Positions 38,134 to 46,701 of a DNA stretch of 64,000 nucleotides are shown here, piece by piece. Each line of letters opens with the position of its first letter. Positions within the stretch are counted from its first letter, which is position 1. The stretch is from Desulfomicrobium apsheronum (GTDB lineage Bacteria > Desulfobacterota > Desulfovibrionia > Desulfovibrionales > Desulfomicrobiaceae). The notes beneath the pieces are model-generated. The model was given only the letters and a program-made list of their open reading frames with translations. It had not been told where the DNA came from and made no database searches. Both the position numbers and the translations under genes were made by a program. The stretch lies in assembly GCF_900114115.1 (NCBI RefSeq), contig NZ_FORX01000001.1, positions 1 through 64,000 of the forward strand, in the 5' to 3' direction.

Positions 38134-38158
38134 CCGGGGATGCCGGGGGCATCCCCGG
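38134..38158. terminator. Hairpin between convergent genes
   Basis: CCGGGGATGCC pairs perfectly with GGCATCCCCGG around a three-base loop, between the stop codons of the LysR-type gene and the TPR lipoprotein gene. It is preceded by two further GCCGGGGA direct repeats. There is no T tract. Confidence 0.5.
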
Positions 38159-38162
38159 GGCA

Positions 38163-38924
38163 TCACTGCAGAAAGTCCAGATAATCCTTGGCGGCCTTGG
38201 CTTCGCCGGACTTGGGATACTGTTTGACGATGCGCGCGAAAAGAGTTTCGGCATCAGAAGTTTTACCCATGCGCATCTGATGTTCGGCCAACGCTAGCAT
38301 GATAGCGACACTGTCCATGTCCGCTTCCAAACCACTCTTGAGCACCGCTTCTGCATCATCAAGACGGTTCTGGGCCACAAAAACTTCCGAAAGGAGCTTA
38401 TAGGCCAGCATAAAACGCCAGTTTCGCAAAGCCTTACGTGCGAACTCCTCGGCCTCCTTAACACGCCCCTGACGCAACAACAGCGCGCCCAGATTGTAAG
38501 CCGGAAACTCCGGCGTAATGTAGGGTAGGATGCCAAGCGCTTCGCGGTAGGCGGCCTCAGCCTCCTTTTCCCGGCCCAATGCTTCCTCGATCGTTCCTAA
38601 ATTATTCCAGGCCTCGCCGTATTCCTGATCGATCTCCACAGCGCGGGCAAAACTTTCGCGGGCTTTCTCGAATTCCTGCAGACCACGAAATACCATACCG
38701 GAATCAAAATGAAACTTGGGCAGGTGCTTGGCCGCAGGTTCTACTTTAAGAAGTTCCTGCAAAGCCAACTGGTGCTGACCGCTGTTGATGTAAGATTCGA
38801 CCAAATTGAGGTGTAAATCCACTTCCTTGGAGCCCATATTCGACGATGCGCCCCTGGAAGCCCCTCGGGCTCCGCACCCAGCCAGGACGAAGCATAAAAT
38901 GAGAACCATCGTGCATGTCTTCAT
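38163..38924 (-). CDS. TPR-repeat lipoprotein, PilF/PilW-like
   Basis: The 253-residue protein has a lipoprotein signal with lipobox LAGC near residue 15, then about five to six tetratricopeptide repeats (for example AWNNLGTIEEALGREKEAEAAYREAL). Such outer-membrane TPR lipoproteins include PilF/PilW, which helps secretin assembly in type IV pili, but no pilus genes are in the window. The ATG at 38924 has AAGGAG seven bases ahead. It is 40 bp downstream of hisG and may be co-transcribed with it. Confidence 0.82.
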   Translation of the reverse strand: MKTCTMVLILCFVLAGCGARGASRGASSNMGSKEVDLHLNLVESYINSGQHQLALQELLKVEPAAKHLPKFHFDSGMVFRGLQEFEKARESFARAVEIDQEYGEAWNNLGTIEEALGREKEAEAAYREALGILPYITPEFPAYNLGALLLRQGRVKEAEEFARKALRNWRFMLAYKLLSEVFVAQNRLDDAEAVLKSGLEADMDSVAIMLALAEHQMRMGKTSDAETLFARIVKQYPKSGEAKAAKDYLDFLQ

Positions 38925-38964
38925 GGCCGTGCTCCTTGACAGCCCCCTTTTGGGGGCTCTCGCA

Positions 38965-39846
38965 TTAGATGACCTTGTTGAGGGAGTACTCGATGATGGC
39001 CTGAGCACCCACCGACTGCAGTTTCGGCACCAGATCCCGAACCTGGCAGGTCTCGACGACGGTCTCGATGGACAGCCAGTCGGAGTTGTGCAGGTGCGCG
39101 ATGGTCGGGGAGTTCATGCTCGGCAGCAGCGCCATGACCTTGTCCACGACATCGGCCGGGGCGTTCATTTTCAGGGCTACCAGCTTGTCGGCCCTGAGCG
39201 CTCCCTGCAGGAGAGTGTTCATGTTTTCGATCTTGGCCCGCTTCCACGGATCCTTCCAGGATTCCTTGTTGGCGATGAGCTGGGTGTTGGTCTGCAAAAG
39301 CTCGGCGATGATGCGCAGGCCGTGGGCCTTGATGGTCGTGCCGGTTTCGGTGATCTCGACGATGGCGTCCACCAGCCCCTCGACAACCTTGGCCTCGGTG
39401 GCACCCCAGGAATATTCGACTTCCACGGGGATTCCCGCTTCCTCGAAATAGCGCTTGGTGAAGCTCAGAAATTCCGTGGCGATCTTCTTCCCGGCCAGAT
39501 CTTCAGGCCGCTTGTACGGAGAGTCGCCAGCCACGGCCAGCACCCATTTGGCCGGACGATTGCTGGCCTTGGAATAGATGAGGTCATCCACGATGACGAC
39601 GTCCGACTGATTCTCAAGAATCCAGTCCTTGCCGGTCAGTCCGGCGTCGAGGAGACCGTTTTCCACGTAGCGGGCCATTTCCTGGGCCCGGCACAATGAG
39701 CAGGTCAGTTCAGGGTCGTTTATTTCCGGGAAGTAGTTCCGGTGGTGCGAGGTCACCTTCCAGCCGGCCTTGGCGAAAAGCTTGACTGTGGCCTCTTCCA
39801 GGGAACCCTTCGGTATTCCGATGCGCATCTGTTTTCCATCAACCAT
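38965..39846 (-). CDS. hisG: ATP phosphoribosyltransferase, long form
   Basis: The 293-residue enzyme catalyses the first step of histidine synthesis. Motifs are the N-terminal [23 protein letters not shown], and the PRPP-binding [14 protein letters not shown]. The extra C-terminal ~80 residues are the regulatory ACT-like domain of long-form HisG, which works without HisZ. The ATG at 39846 overlaps the hisI stop (TAATG), with AAGGAGG eleven bases ahead. Histidine feedback inhibition is expected from the domain. Confidence 0.95.
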   Translation of the reverse strand: MVDGKQMRIGIPKGSLEEATVKLFAKAGWKVTSHHRNYFPEINDPELTCSLCRAQEMARYVENGLLDAGLTGKDWILENQSDVVIVDDLIYSKASNRPAKWVLAVAGDSPYKRPEDLAGKKIATEFLSFTKRYFEEAGIPVEVEYSWGATEAKVVEGLVDAIVEITETGTTIKAHGLRIIAELLQTNTQLIANKESWKDPWKRAKIENMNTLLQGALRADKLVALKMNAPADVVDKVMALLPSMNSPTIAHLHNSDWLSIETVVETCQVRDLVPKLQSVGAQAIIEYSLNKVI

Positions 39847-40223
39847 TATTTGTAAACCTCCTTGGGATCGAACACCATGGGGGAGCAGTCCGTCCACCGC
39901 CCCTGTGCGTCTCGTTCACGATAAAAACAACTTCTGCGGCCCGTGTGACAGGCCGCCCCGCCGATCTGCTCGACCTGGACCAGCACCGTGTCCCTGTCGC
40001 AGTCCATTCGTATGGAGCGCACTTTCTGCACATGCCCGGAAGTGCCGCCCTTGTGCCACAGCGTTTTCCGGCTGCGGCTGTAGTAATGTACCTCGCCGGT
40101 ACGCAGGGTCTCGTTCCAGGCTTCTTCGTTCATGTAGGCGAGCATGAGCACTTCGCCGCTCGCCGCCTCCTGGGCGATGACCGGAAGAAGGCCACCGCAT
40201 TTATCAAAATCAGGCTGTTCCAT
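39846..40223 (-). CDS. hisI: Phosphoribosyl-AMP cyclohydrolase
   Basis: The 125-residue protein has the HisI core: [29 protein letters not shown], and the metal-binding [13 protein letters not shown] followed by [10 protein letters not shown]. It opens the adenine ring of phosphoribosyl-AMP in histidine synthesis. There is no HisE pyrophosphatase domain, so hisE should be elsewhere. Its start overlaps the end of rlmN by 14 bp and its stop overlaps the hisG start. Confidence 0.95.
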   Translation of the reverse strand: MEQPDFDKCGGLLPVIAQEAASGEVLMLAYMNEEAWNETLRTGEVHYYSRSRKTLWHKGGTSGHVQKVRSIRMDCDRDTVLVQVEQIGGAACHTGRRSCFYRERDAQGRWTDCSPMVFDPKEVYK

Positions 40224-41292
40224 TTTTTGATCCTTCGTTGCTCGTCGTCGAATTCATGCGGCCCTGAGCCTCGGTCTTGAGCTGACCGCAGGCAGCCGCG
40301 ATATCCTGCCCCTTGCTCTTGCGCAAGGTCACGGTAAAGCCCTTCTTGCGCAGGAGTTCCTCAAAGGCCTGCACATCCTCCGGTTCCGGGGCAGCATACT
40401 CGATGCCCGGGCCGGGATTGTAGGCGATGAGGTTGATCTTGCATTTCAAGTGCGAAAGCAGCCGCACCAGCTGCCGGGCATGCTGGAGGCTGTCGTTCAC
40501 CCCTTTGATCAAAATGTATTCGATGGTCACCCGCTCCCGGGCCTTGAGCTCAAGACCCTGCAGGGTCTCGATCAGCTCTTCGATGCTCCAGCGCGCCGCG
40601 CCGGGCATGAGCCGCTCCCGGATTTCCTGGGTCGGGGCGTGCAGGGAGATGGCCGGCAGAGCGAGGCCTTCGATCCCGAAGACGTCCATCCTGCCCTTGA
40701 TGGCGCAGGTCGAGAGCGTGATGCGCCGACGCGAAAATTCAAGGCCCTCGGCGTTGGAGAGAATTTCCAGGCTGCGCCGCACCTCGTCCCAGTTGGTGAG
40801 GGGCTCGCCCATGCCCATGTAAACAAGGTTTTTCACCTCATCGCCAAGGCCGTGGGTGCGCAGGTAGTCCCTGGCCACGAGCACCTGGGCCGCGATCTCC
40901 CCGCCCGTCATGTTGCGGGAAAAACCCATGAGCCCGGTGCTGCAGAAGGTGCAACCCATGGGACAGCCGATCTGGCACGACAGGCACTGGGTGTAGCGTT
41001 CCTTGTCCGGGATGAGCACGGTCTCGACCAATGCCCCGTCAGCCAGACGCAGCAGCAGTTTGACCGTCCCGTCGCTGCTGGTCTGCACCTCGTGCACTTC
41101 CGGCCAGACCAGCGCCCACTCGCGCACGAGCTGCTCCCTGAAATCCCTGGCCAGGTTGGTCATGGCCGAAAACTCGCGCACGCCCTTGCGCCACAGCCAT
41201 TGCCACAGCTGACGCGCCCGAAAGCCCTGGTGGCCCATGGCTTTTACGGCTTCTTCGAGTTCGGGGCAGGTCAATTCAAGAATATTGCGCAT
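40210..41292 (-). CDS. rlmN: Dual-specificity 23S rRNA/tRNA adenine-C2 methyltransferase
   Basis: The 360-residue radical-SAM enzyme methylates A2503 of 23S rRNA and A37 of some tRNAs. The iron-sulfur cysteines are in CPMGCTFC, the methyl-accepting cysteines are in the YTQCLSC segment and near [18 protein letters not shown], and the [17 protein letters not shown] motif is present as [12 protein letters not shown]. The ATG at 41292 has GGAG in front. It begins a tightly packed rlmN-hisI-hisG unit in which each junction overlaps. Confidence 0.94.
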   Translation of the reverse strand: MRNILELTCPELEEAVKAMGHQGFRARQLWQWLWRKGVREFSAMTNLARDFREQLVREWALVWPEVHEVQTSSDGTVKLLLRLADGALVETVLIPDKERYTQCLSCQIGCPMGCTFCSTGLMGFSRNMTGGEIAAQVLVARDYLRTHGLGDEVKNLVYMGMGEPLTNWDEVRRSLEILSNAEGLEFSRRRITLSTCAIKGRMDVFGIEGLALPAISLHAPTQEIRERLMPGAARWSIEELIETLQGLELKARERVTIEYILIKGVNDSLQHARQLVRLLSHLKCKINLIAYNPGPGIEYAAPEPEDVQAFEELLRKKGFTVTLRKSKGQDIAAACGQLKTEAQGRMNSTTSNEGSKNGTA

Positions 41293-41387
41293 GATGCTCC
41301 ACTGTCTGGAATCGCAAAGGCACAAAGGGCGTTACAAAGCCGCCCCTCGTGCCTTCGGCAGGAAACTAACTCCGCGAACCGGGTCGC

Positions 41388-42710
41388 CTAGAGCTGCTCC
41401 TTGGCTTTGTAGGCGGCCACGAAACGCTCGGCCTCTTCGATCGTGTTCACGTCGCCGGAGATCTGGGCCTGGAGCAGGTTGTCGCGGATCAGACCAACGG
41501 CCGGGCCGGGCTTGATGCGTGCGATATCCATGATCTGCTTGCCGTTCAGCAGGGGTTCGAGCAGCTCCTCGCGGATGTCCGCCCGCTCCAGCATCTTCAT
41601 GTTGTGATTGAATTCCGTGTAGTTGGCATTTCTGGCCTTGATGTCGGCCCGAGCCATCTCGATGAGGCGCGGATAGTCGTCCACGGCCTTGAAACGGCGG
41701 ATGCCCTTGTCCGTGAGCATGAAGTGAAAACGCATGTGATTGCGGACCAGATTCACGATCATGTCCACTTCCTCGGTATTGAAGCGCAGGCGCTTCAGGA
41801 TCTTCCGCGCGACCTTGGCGCCGATGCGGTGGTGCTGGTAGAAGGTGGTGCGATCCTCGTAGACTTCCCCTGCGTACAGCTTGCCGCAATTGAGGAAGAG
41901 GCAGCCCAGGGTGCCGTACCAGTCGTAGGGCAACTCCTCGGGATAACGATGCATGACCTTCAGGGTGTGCTCCCAGATGGACGACGGTCCGGTCTCCTCG
42001 TCGAAAACCTGAAAGATCCGGCTCAAGGCCGCAAGCTCGGGCACCAGGCCATGCAGGATCATGGAATCGAAAAGCAGTTCGGCGAAACGCCACATGTTCT
42101 CGGCCTCGACCTTGCGCCATTCGTCCATGATATCCGTGACCGAGACATAGTCGAGCACCCGGCGCGAAGCGCGGATGATGGACATCCAGGAGTTTTCCTC
42201 GATGGGCAGGTGGTAGTTGGCCGAGAAGCGCAGGGCGCGGATGGCCCGCAGGTAGTCGTGCTTGAGGGTCTCGTCGGGAATGCCCTGAAACTTGATCTGA
42301 CCGCCGGAGATGTTTTCGAAGCCATCGTAAACGTCGCGGGAGCGGGGAATGAACGGACAGGCCAGGCTCACGGGAAAACCGTCGTCCTTGTCCAGCTTTT
42401 TGAGCATAGTGGACGTGATCTGGGCAACGCAGGCCTCGGGATGGGAGGCGTCGGCCATGTCGGCGGGATGAAAGAGGAAAGTCGCGCTGCCCTGGTTCAT
42501 CCTGGCCACGATATCCCCGCTGCCTGCGGAAACTTCGGGAAAAAGATTTTTGAGGCCGGCAAGATCGATATCCGTGCAGATCTCCACCTCGGCATCCTTG
42601 GAGGTCCCAAGAATCTTGCGCTGCAGCGCGGCGTTGATGACGTAGGCGTCGTAACCGTTGCGCATGATGGTTTTACAGATGGAGGCGGCTTCTTTTATCG
42701 GCTGAGGCAT
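41388..42710 (-). CDS. Degenerate poly(A) polymerase / tRNA nucleotidyltransferase relative
   Basis: The 440-residue protein aligns in layout with class II nucleotidyltransferases followed by an HD-type region. The RNA-binding/neck segment is well kept (HDYLRAIRALRFSANY near 150). However, the nucleotide-binding GG-V-RD motif is replaced (AYVINAALQRKILG) and the catalytic DxD reads as part of DAEVEICTDID. In the later part, the HD pair is LFLNCGKL instead of LLHDIGK. Both catalytic centres therefore look damaged, yet the frame is intact and well conserved in tone. It may bind RNA or tRNA without catalysis. AAGGAG lies seven bases before the ATG at 42710. Confidence 0.75.
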   Translation of the reverse strand: MPQPIKEAASICKTIMRNGYDAYVINAALQRKILGTSKDAEVEICTDIDLAGLKNLFPEVSAGSGDIVARMNQGSATFLFHPADMADASHPEACVAQITSTMLKKLDKDDGFPVSLACPFIPRSRDVYDGFENISGGQIKFQGIPDETLKHDYLRAIRALRFSANYHLPIEENSWMSIIRASRRVLDYVSVTDIMDEWRKVEAENMWRFAELLFDSMILHGLVPELAALSRIFQVFDEETGPSSIWEHTLKVMHRYPEELPYDWYGTLGCLFLNCGKLYAGEVYEDRTTFYQHHRIGAKVARKILKRLRFNTEEVDMIVNLVRNHMRFHFMLTDKGIRRFKAVDDYPRLIEMARADIKARNANYTEFNHNMKMLERADIREELLEPLLNGKQIMDIARIKPGPAVGLIRDNLLQAQISGDVNTIEEAERFVAAYKAKEQL

Positions 42711-42770
42711 CAAGGTCTCCTTGAATGGTCGTGTTCGTGAAAAGGTCTGCATCGGATAATCGGATGCAAT

Positions 42771-44144
42771 CTAAATATCTTCATCTTTTTCCCCTGACTT
42801 GGTCAAGCGGTAGCGGAACTGCCGGAAGTTGAGTCCAACCATCTCAGCGGCCCGCCCCTTGTGTCCGCCGCAGCGCCGCAGCGCCTCGGAAATGACCTTG
42901 TGCTCATGCACGGCGAGATATTCGTCGAGGGTCATCTGCCCGGACAGGACCTTCTGGATTCCGCCATCCTGATCCGTGGAGGTGATTTTCTCGTAGATGA
43001 CCAGGGACTCCGCCGTGACGGTGTCCCCGGGTTCAAGGGCCACGGCGCGCTCCACGATGTTTTCAAGCTCACGCACGTTGCCGGGATATCCGTAGGCCAG
43101 GAGTTTTTTGCGCGCTTCGGCCGTAAAGCCCCGCAACTGACGCTTCTGGGCGCGGCAGGCCTTCTCCAGAAAATGCTCGGCCAGGGCCAGGACGTCGTCC
43201 CCCCGCTCGCGCAGAGGCGGAAGATGCACCTTGACCCCGCTCAGCCGATAGTAAAGATCCTCGCGAAAATCGCCGTCGGCCACGCTCTGCTCGACGTTGC
43301 GGTTGGTCGCCGCGATGATGCGCACATCCGAGCGCATCTCTTCGGTCCCCCCAAGAGGAATGAAGCAGCGCTCCTGCACGTAGCGCAGCAGCTTGACCTG
43401 GGTGGAGTGGGCCAGTTCGCCCACCTCGTCCAGAAAAAGGGTGCCGCCCTCGGCCATTTCCAGGAGGCCCTTCTTGGCCCGGTCGGCGCTGGTGAAGGCG
43501 CCCTTGCGAAAGCCGAACAGCTCGCTCTCGACCAGATTCTCCGGCAATCCCCCGCAGTTGATGGCCAGAAACGGTTGCTTGGCGCGCTGGCTCTGACTGT
43601 GGATGCAGCGGGCGAAAAGCTCCTTGCCCGTGCCCGACTCGCCGGTCACGAGCACGCTGATGTTTGTCGGGGCGATGCGCCGCACCAGATCGAAGACGGC
43701 CTGCATCTGGCGACTCTGGCCGATGATCTCGCCGTACTGCTTGCTGATCTGCCCCTTGAGCCAGTCGTTTTCCTCCTTGAGGCGGGCCGTCTCAAGAGTG
43801 CGCTCCACCGTGTAGAGCAGGTCGTCGAGTTCAAAGGGTTTGGAGATGTAGTCCTTGGCGCCGTGCTTCATGGCCGTGATGGCGCTCTTGGCGTCGGCGT
43901 AGGCCGTGACCATGAGCACGGGCACATCGGCCCAGGTCTCGCGGATGCGGACCAGCAGATCGATCCCGCTTTCCCGGCCCAGACGCAGGTCCAGAAGGAT
44001 GAGGCCGATGGAATGCTGCTGCAGCACAGCCAGGGCCGAGGCCGAATCGGGCGCGGTCCAGACCGAATGCCCCTTCTTGATCAGGGCGATTTCCAGAACT
44101 TCGCGCAGGCTCAGGTCGTCATCTACGATAAGTATGTTGGCCAT
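42771..44144 (-). CDS. Sigma-54-dependent response regulator, NtrC family
   Basis: The 457-residue protein has an N-terminal receiver with Asp52 (LLDLRLG) and KPF, an AAA+ domain with Walker A GESGTGKE and Walker [13 protein letters not shown], and a Fis-type helix-turn-helix at the end ([21 protein letters not shown]). The sigma-54 contact loop reads GAFTSA instead of the usual GAFTGA. The architecture resembles PilR and NtrC regulators. No sensor kinase is adjacent, so it is an orphan here. It could in principle activate promoters such as the candidate one at ald, but nothing links them directly. Confidence 0.92.
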   Translation of the reverse strand: MANILIVDDDLSLREVLEIALIKKGHSVWTAPDSASALAVLQQHSIGLILLDLRLGRESGIDLLVRIRETWADVPVLMVTAYADAKSAITAMKHGAKDYISKPFELDDLLYTVERTLETARLKEENDWLKGQISKQYGEIIGQSRQMQAVFDLVRRIAPTNISVLVTGESGTGKELFARCIHSQSQRAKQPFLAINCGGLPENLVESELFGFRKGAFTSADRAKKGLLEMAEGGTLFLDEVGELAHSTQVKLLRYVQERCFIPLGGTEEMRSDVRIIAATNRNVEQSVADGDFREDLYYRLSGVKVHLPPLRERGDDVLALAEHFLEKACRAQKRQLRGFTAEARKKLLAYGYPGNVRELENIVERAVALEPGDTVTAESLVIYEKITSTDQDGGIQKVLSGQMTLDEYLAVHEHKVISEALRRCGGHKGRAAEMVGLNFRQFRYRLTKSGEKDEDI

Positions 44145-44194
44145 TTTCTTCCCGTGCTCCCTGATTGCAAAATCGGTTCAGGCCCGGCCCCTCG

Positions 44195-45508
44195 TCACGG
44201 ACGCTTCAGGGTGATCGTCTCCAGCCTGGAAAAAACGGCCCGGCCGCCCAGAAAATGAGCCATGACACGGCCCGGAATCTCCTTGTCGAGACAGGGCGTG
44301 TTCTTGCCCTTGGACAGGAGTGCCCCGGCCGTGGCCACCCAGGCCAGATCTGGATCAAAAAGCACAAAGTCCGCAGGATCGCCGGGGCGCATGCGATTGG
44401 CGGGCAGGCCGAAGATGGAGGCCGTGTTCCAGCACCACAGGCGGCTGATGTCGGCAAATTCGAGTTCTCCGCTGCGCACCAGTTCATAGGTCAGGGACAG
44501 GGCCGTATCGAGGCCGGAGATGCCGCTGGGCGCATCGGCGAAGGTCACTTCCTTTTCATGAGCCGCGTGGGGAGCGTGGTCCGTGACCAGTATGTCGATG
44601 ACTCCCGTGCGCACGGCCTGGCGCAGGGCCAGCACATCGTCGCGGGTGCGCAAGGGCGGATTGACGCGCACGCTGGTGTCATATCCCTCGACCCGCGATT
44701 CGTCCCAGAGCAGATAGTGCGGACAGGTCTCGGCCGTGACCTCGACGCCGCGCTCCTTGGCAGCCGCGATGAGTTCCACGGACTGCCGGCAACTGATGTG
44801 GGCCAGATGGATGGGCAGGTCCAGATAGGAGGCCAGCAGGATGTCGCGGGCGACCTGCATGGCTTCGGACACGGTCGGGATGCCCTTCAGGCCGAGACGG
44901 CTCGACACCTCGCCCTCGTTCATGACTCCGCCCTTGCCCAGCCACGGATCCTCGCAGTGGTCGATGACCTTCAAGCCGAAATCCGCCGCGTATTCCATGG
45001 CCCGCCGGAAAAGCTCCGTGTTCTCGACGGGCAGGCCGTCGTTGGACAGAGCCACGCACCCGGCCCGGGCCAATTCCCCGGCAGCGGCCAGTTCCTTGCC
45101 CAGAAGTCCCACGGTCAGCGCGCCAACGGGGCGCACCCAAGGGCCGTGCGCAAAGCTCTCGGCGGCTTTCTGCAACATGAAGCGGGTCACGGAGGCGTTG
45201 TCGTTGACGGGGCTGGTATTGGCCATGGCCATGACCTGGCCAAAGCCTCCTCCGGCCGCAGCGGACAGGCCCGAGGCGATGTCTTCCTTGTATTCCTGAC
45301 CGGGCTCGCGCAGATGCACGTGAGCGTCGATGAGACTCGGCAGGAGGGTCAGCCCGGCGGCATCGAAGATCTCGGTCCCGGACGTGCCTGCAGGCGTGGC
45401 AACGGTTCCGGCCTCGGCAAGTTCGAGAACGCGGCCCTCGCCGATGAGCAGGTCGCAGTTGCGATCTTCCCAGGAAACATTGCGAATAAGACAGTCTACA
45501 TGTGCCAT
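44195..45508 (-). CDS. pyrC: Dihydroorotase
   Basis: The 437-residue amidohydrolase closes carbamoyl-aspartate to dihydroorotate. The metal ligands are in DAHVHLREPG (His63, His65), the later histidines are in IDHCED and AHISC, and the catalytic Asp is in TDHAPH. The length and REPG motif mark a type I enzyme. It follows pyrB by 22 bp on the same strand, giving two consecutive steps of pyrimidine synthesis in one unit. Confidence 0.95.
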   Translation of the reverse strand: MAHVDCLIRNVSWEDRNCDLLIGEGRVLELAEAGTVATPAGTSGTEIFDAAGLTLLPSLIDAHVHLREPGQEYKEDIASGLSAAAGGGFGQVMAMANTSPVNDNASVTRFMLQKAAESFAHGPWVRPVGALTVGLLGKELAAAGELARAGCVALSNDGLPVENTELFRRAMEYAADFGLKVIDHCEDPWLGKGGVMNEGEVSSRLGLKGIPTVSEAMQVARDILLASYLDLPIHLAHISCRQSVELIAAAKERGVEVTAETCPHYLLWDESRVEGYDTSVRVNPPLRTRDDVLALRQAVRTGVIDILVTDHAPHAAHEKEVTFADAPSGISGLDTALSLTYELVRSGELEFADISRLWCWNTASIFGLPANRMRPGDPADFVLFDPDLAWVATAGALLSKGKNTPCLDKEIPGRVMAHFLGGRAVFSRLETITLKRP

Positions 45509-45530
45509 GGTACCACCATCCTGAAATTTA

Positions 45531-46463
45531 TCATGCCGAAATCCGGGTCCTGGTCAGATAGAGATGCAAAAGGGTCATGCGCACGGCCACGCCTGCGGCG
45601 ACCTGATCCAGGACCAGGCTCGACCCGCAATCGGCCAGCTCGGAAGCGATCTCAAGGCCCCGGTTCATGGGCCCGGGGTGCATGATCTTCACATCCGCAT
45701 TGGCCTTTTCCAGATGCCTGGGGCTGAGTCCGTAGGTGCAGGCGTACTCGCGCAGATCCGGCAGCAGCCCCGCCTGCTGACGCTCCAGTTGCAGGCGCAG
45801 ACAGATGACCGCGTCCACCCCCTCGCAGGCCTTGGCCACGTCGGAAAAGACCTCCACCGGCCAGGTCCGGACCATGGCTGGCAGCAGTGTGCGCGGAGCG
45901 CAGACGCGGACCCGGGCCCCGAGCATGGTCAGAAGTTCCACATCCGAACGGGCCACCCGGCTGTGGGCGATGTCGCCGAGGATGCACACGGTCTTGCCCG
46001 CAAAGGAGCCCCAGACCTGATGCAGGGTGAAGCCGTCCAGGAGGGCCTGCGTCGGGTGGGCATGCCAGCCGTCCCCGGCGTTGATGATGGAGCAGGACAG
46101 CCGCTCCGCCAGGAACCGTGCCGCCCCGCTGTCCCAGTGCCGGATGACGATGGCGTCGGGATTCATGGCCTGCAGGGTCAGCGCCGTGTCTTTCAGGCTC
46201 TCGCCCTTCTGCAGGGAGCTGCCCGACTTGGCCAGGCTGAAGGTGTCGGCGGACAGGCGCTTGCCGGCCATGTCGAACGAGGTCTTGGTGCGCGTGGAGG
46301 CCTCGGCAAAGAAGAGGACCACGCTCTTGCCCTTCAGAATGGGCACCTTCTTGATGGGCCGCTGATTCACTTCCGCGAACCGGGCCGCCGTCTCGAAAAT
46401 ATGGGCGATCTCATCGGGATCGAGCTGGGAAATCTCCAAAAGGTCCTTATGCCGCCAATTCAT
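45531..46463 (-). CDS. pyrB: Aspartate carbamoyltransferase, catalytic subunit
   Basis: The 310-residue enzyme joins carbamoyl phosphate and aspartate. The carbamoyl-phosphate loop is STRTKTSF, followed by HPTQALLD and the aspartate-binding region MHPGPMNRG. No pyrI regulatory gene is next to it. The ATG at 46463 overlaps the stop of a 40-codon upstream ORF (TATGA). A minus-strand intrinsic terminator lies 48 bp upstream of the ATG, which suggests attenuation control. Confidence 0.95.
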   Translation of the reverse strand: MNWRHKDLLEISQLDPDEIAHIFETAARFAEVNQRPIKKVPILKGKSVVLFFAEASTRTKTSFDMAGKRLSADTFSLAKSGSSLQKGESLKDTALTLQAMNPDAIVIRHWDSGAARFLAERLSCSIINAGDGWHAHPTQALLDGFTLHQVWGSFAGKTVCILGDIAHSRVARSDVELLTMLGARVRVCAPRTLLPAMVRTWPVEVFSDVAKACEGVDAVICLRLQLERQQAGLLPDLREYACTYGLSPRHLEKANADVKIMHPGPMNRGLEIASELADCGSSLVLDQVAAGVAVRMTLLHLYLTRTRISA

Positions 46464-46582
46464 AGCTCCGCCTTGCCGCCCCTGCGGGGGTTGTGATTGC
46501 ATCGCACACCAAAAAAAAGGGACCCGGCTTTTCGCCCGTCCCTGTTGCTTGCGTTACGCACGTTCTTTCGTACACGTTTCAT
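46460..46582 (-). CDS. Putative pyrB leader peptide (40 codons)
   Basis: A frame from the ATG at 46582 encodes a basic peptide that starts [10 protein letters not shown], runs straight through the terminator hairpin (its T8 tract codes for LFF) and ends at GAGCTATGA, overlapping the pyrB ATG. AAGGG lies about nine bases before its ATG, a weak ribosome binding site. In E. coli pyrBI a leader peptide of 44 codons also spans the attenuator. The likeness in layout is the main support; the frame may be fortuitous. Confidence 0.4.
   Translation of the reverse strand: MKRVRKNVRNASNRDGRKAGSLFFGVRCNHNPRRGGKAEL
46511..46542 (-). promoter_or_regulatory. Candidate transcription attenuator in the pyrB leader
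   Basis: On the minus strand the stem GGGAC plus GGC pairs with GCC plus GTCCC around a short loop and an asymmetric bulge, followed immediately by T8. It is a credible intrinsic terminator placed between the gyrA terminator and the pyrB start, with pyrB not yet begun. A perfect palindrome TGCGTTACGCA lies just upstream on the transcript (46550-46560). It could also be a second tandem terminator for gyrA. Confidence 0.5.
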
Positions 46583-46643
46583 GCCATGGGCCCTTACACG
46601 ACCCGCCTCTTGACGTCCAGTGCGACGGCAAACACGGGCGCTC

Positions 46644-46674
46644 AAAAAAAGGCGCGCCCCCAGCGGAGCGCGCC
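46644..46674 (-). terminator. Intrinsic terminator of gyrA
   Basis: GGCGCGC pairs with GCGCGCC around an 10-base loop and is followed on the minus strand by T7. It lies 28 bp after the gyrA stop. Confidence 0.85.
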
Positions 46675-46701
46675 CATATCTTCATTCAAAAACCAAGCGG
46701 T

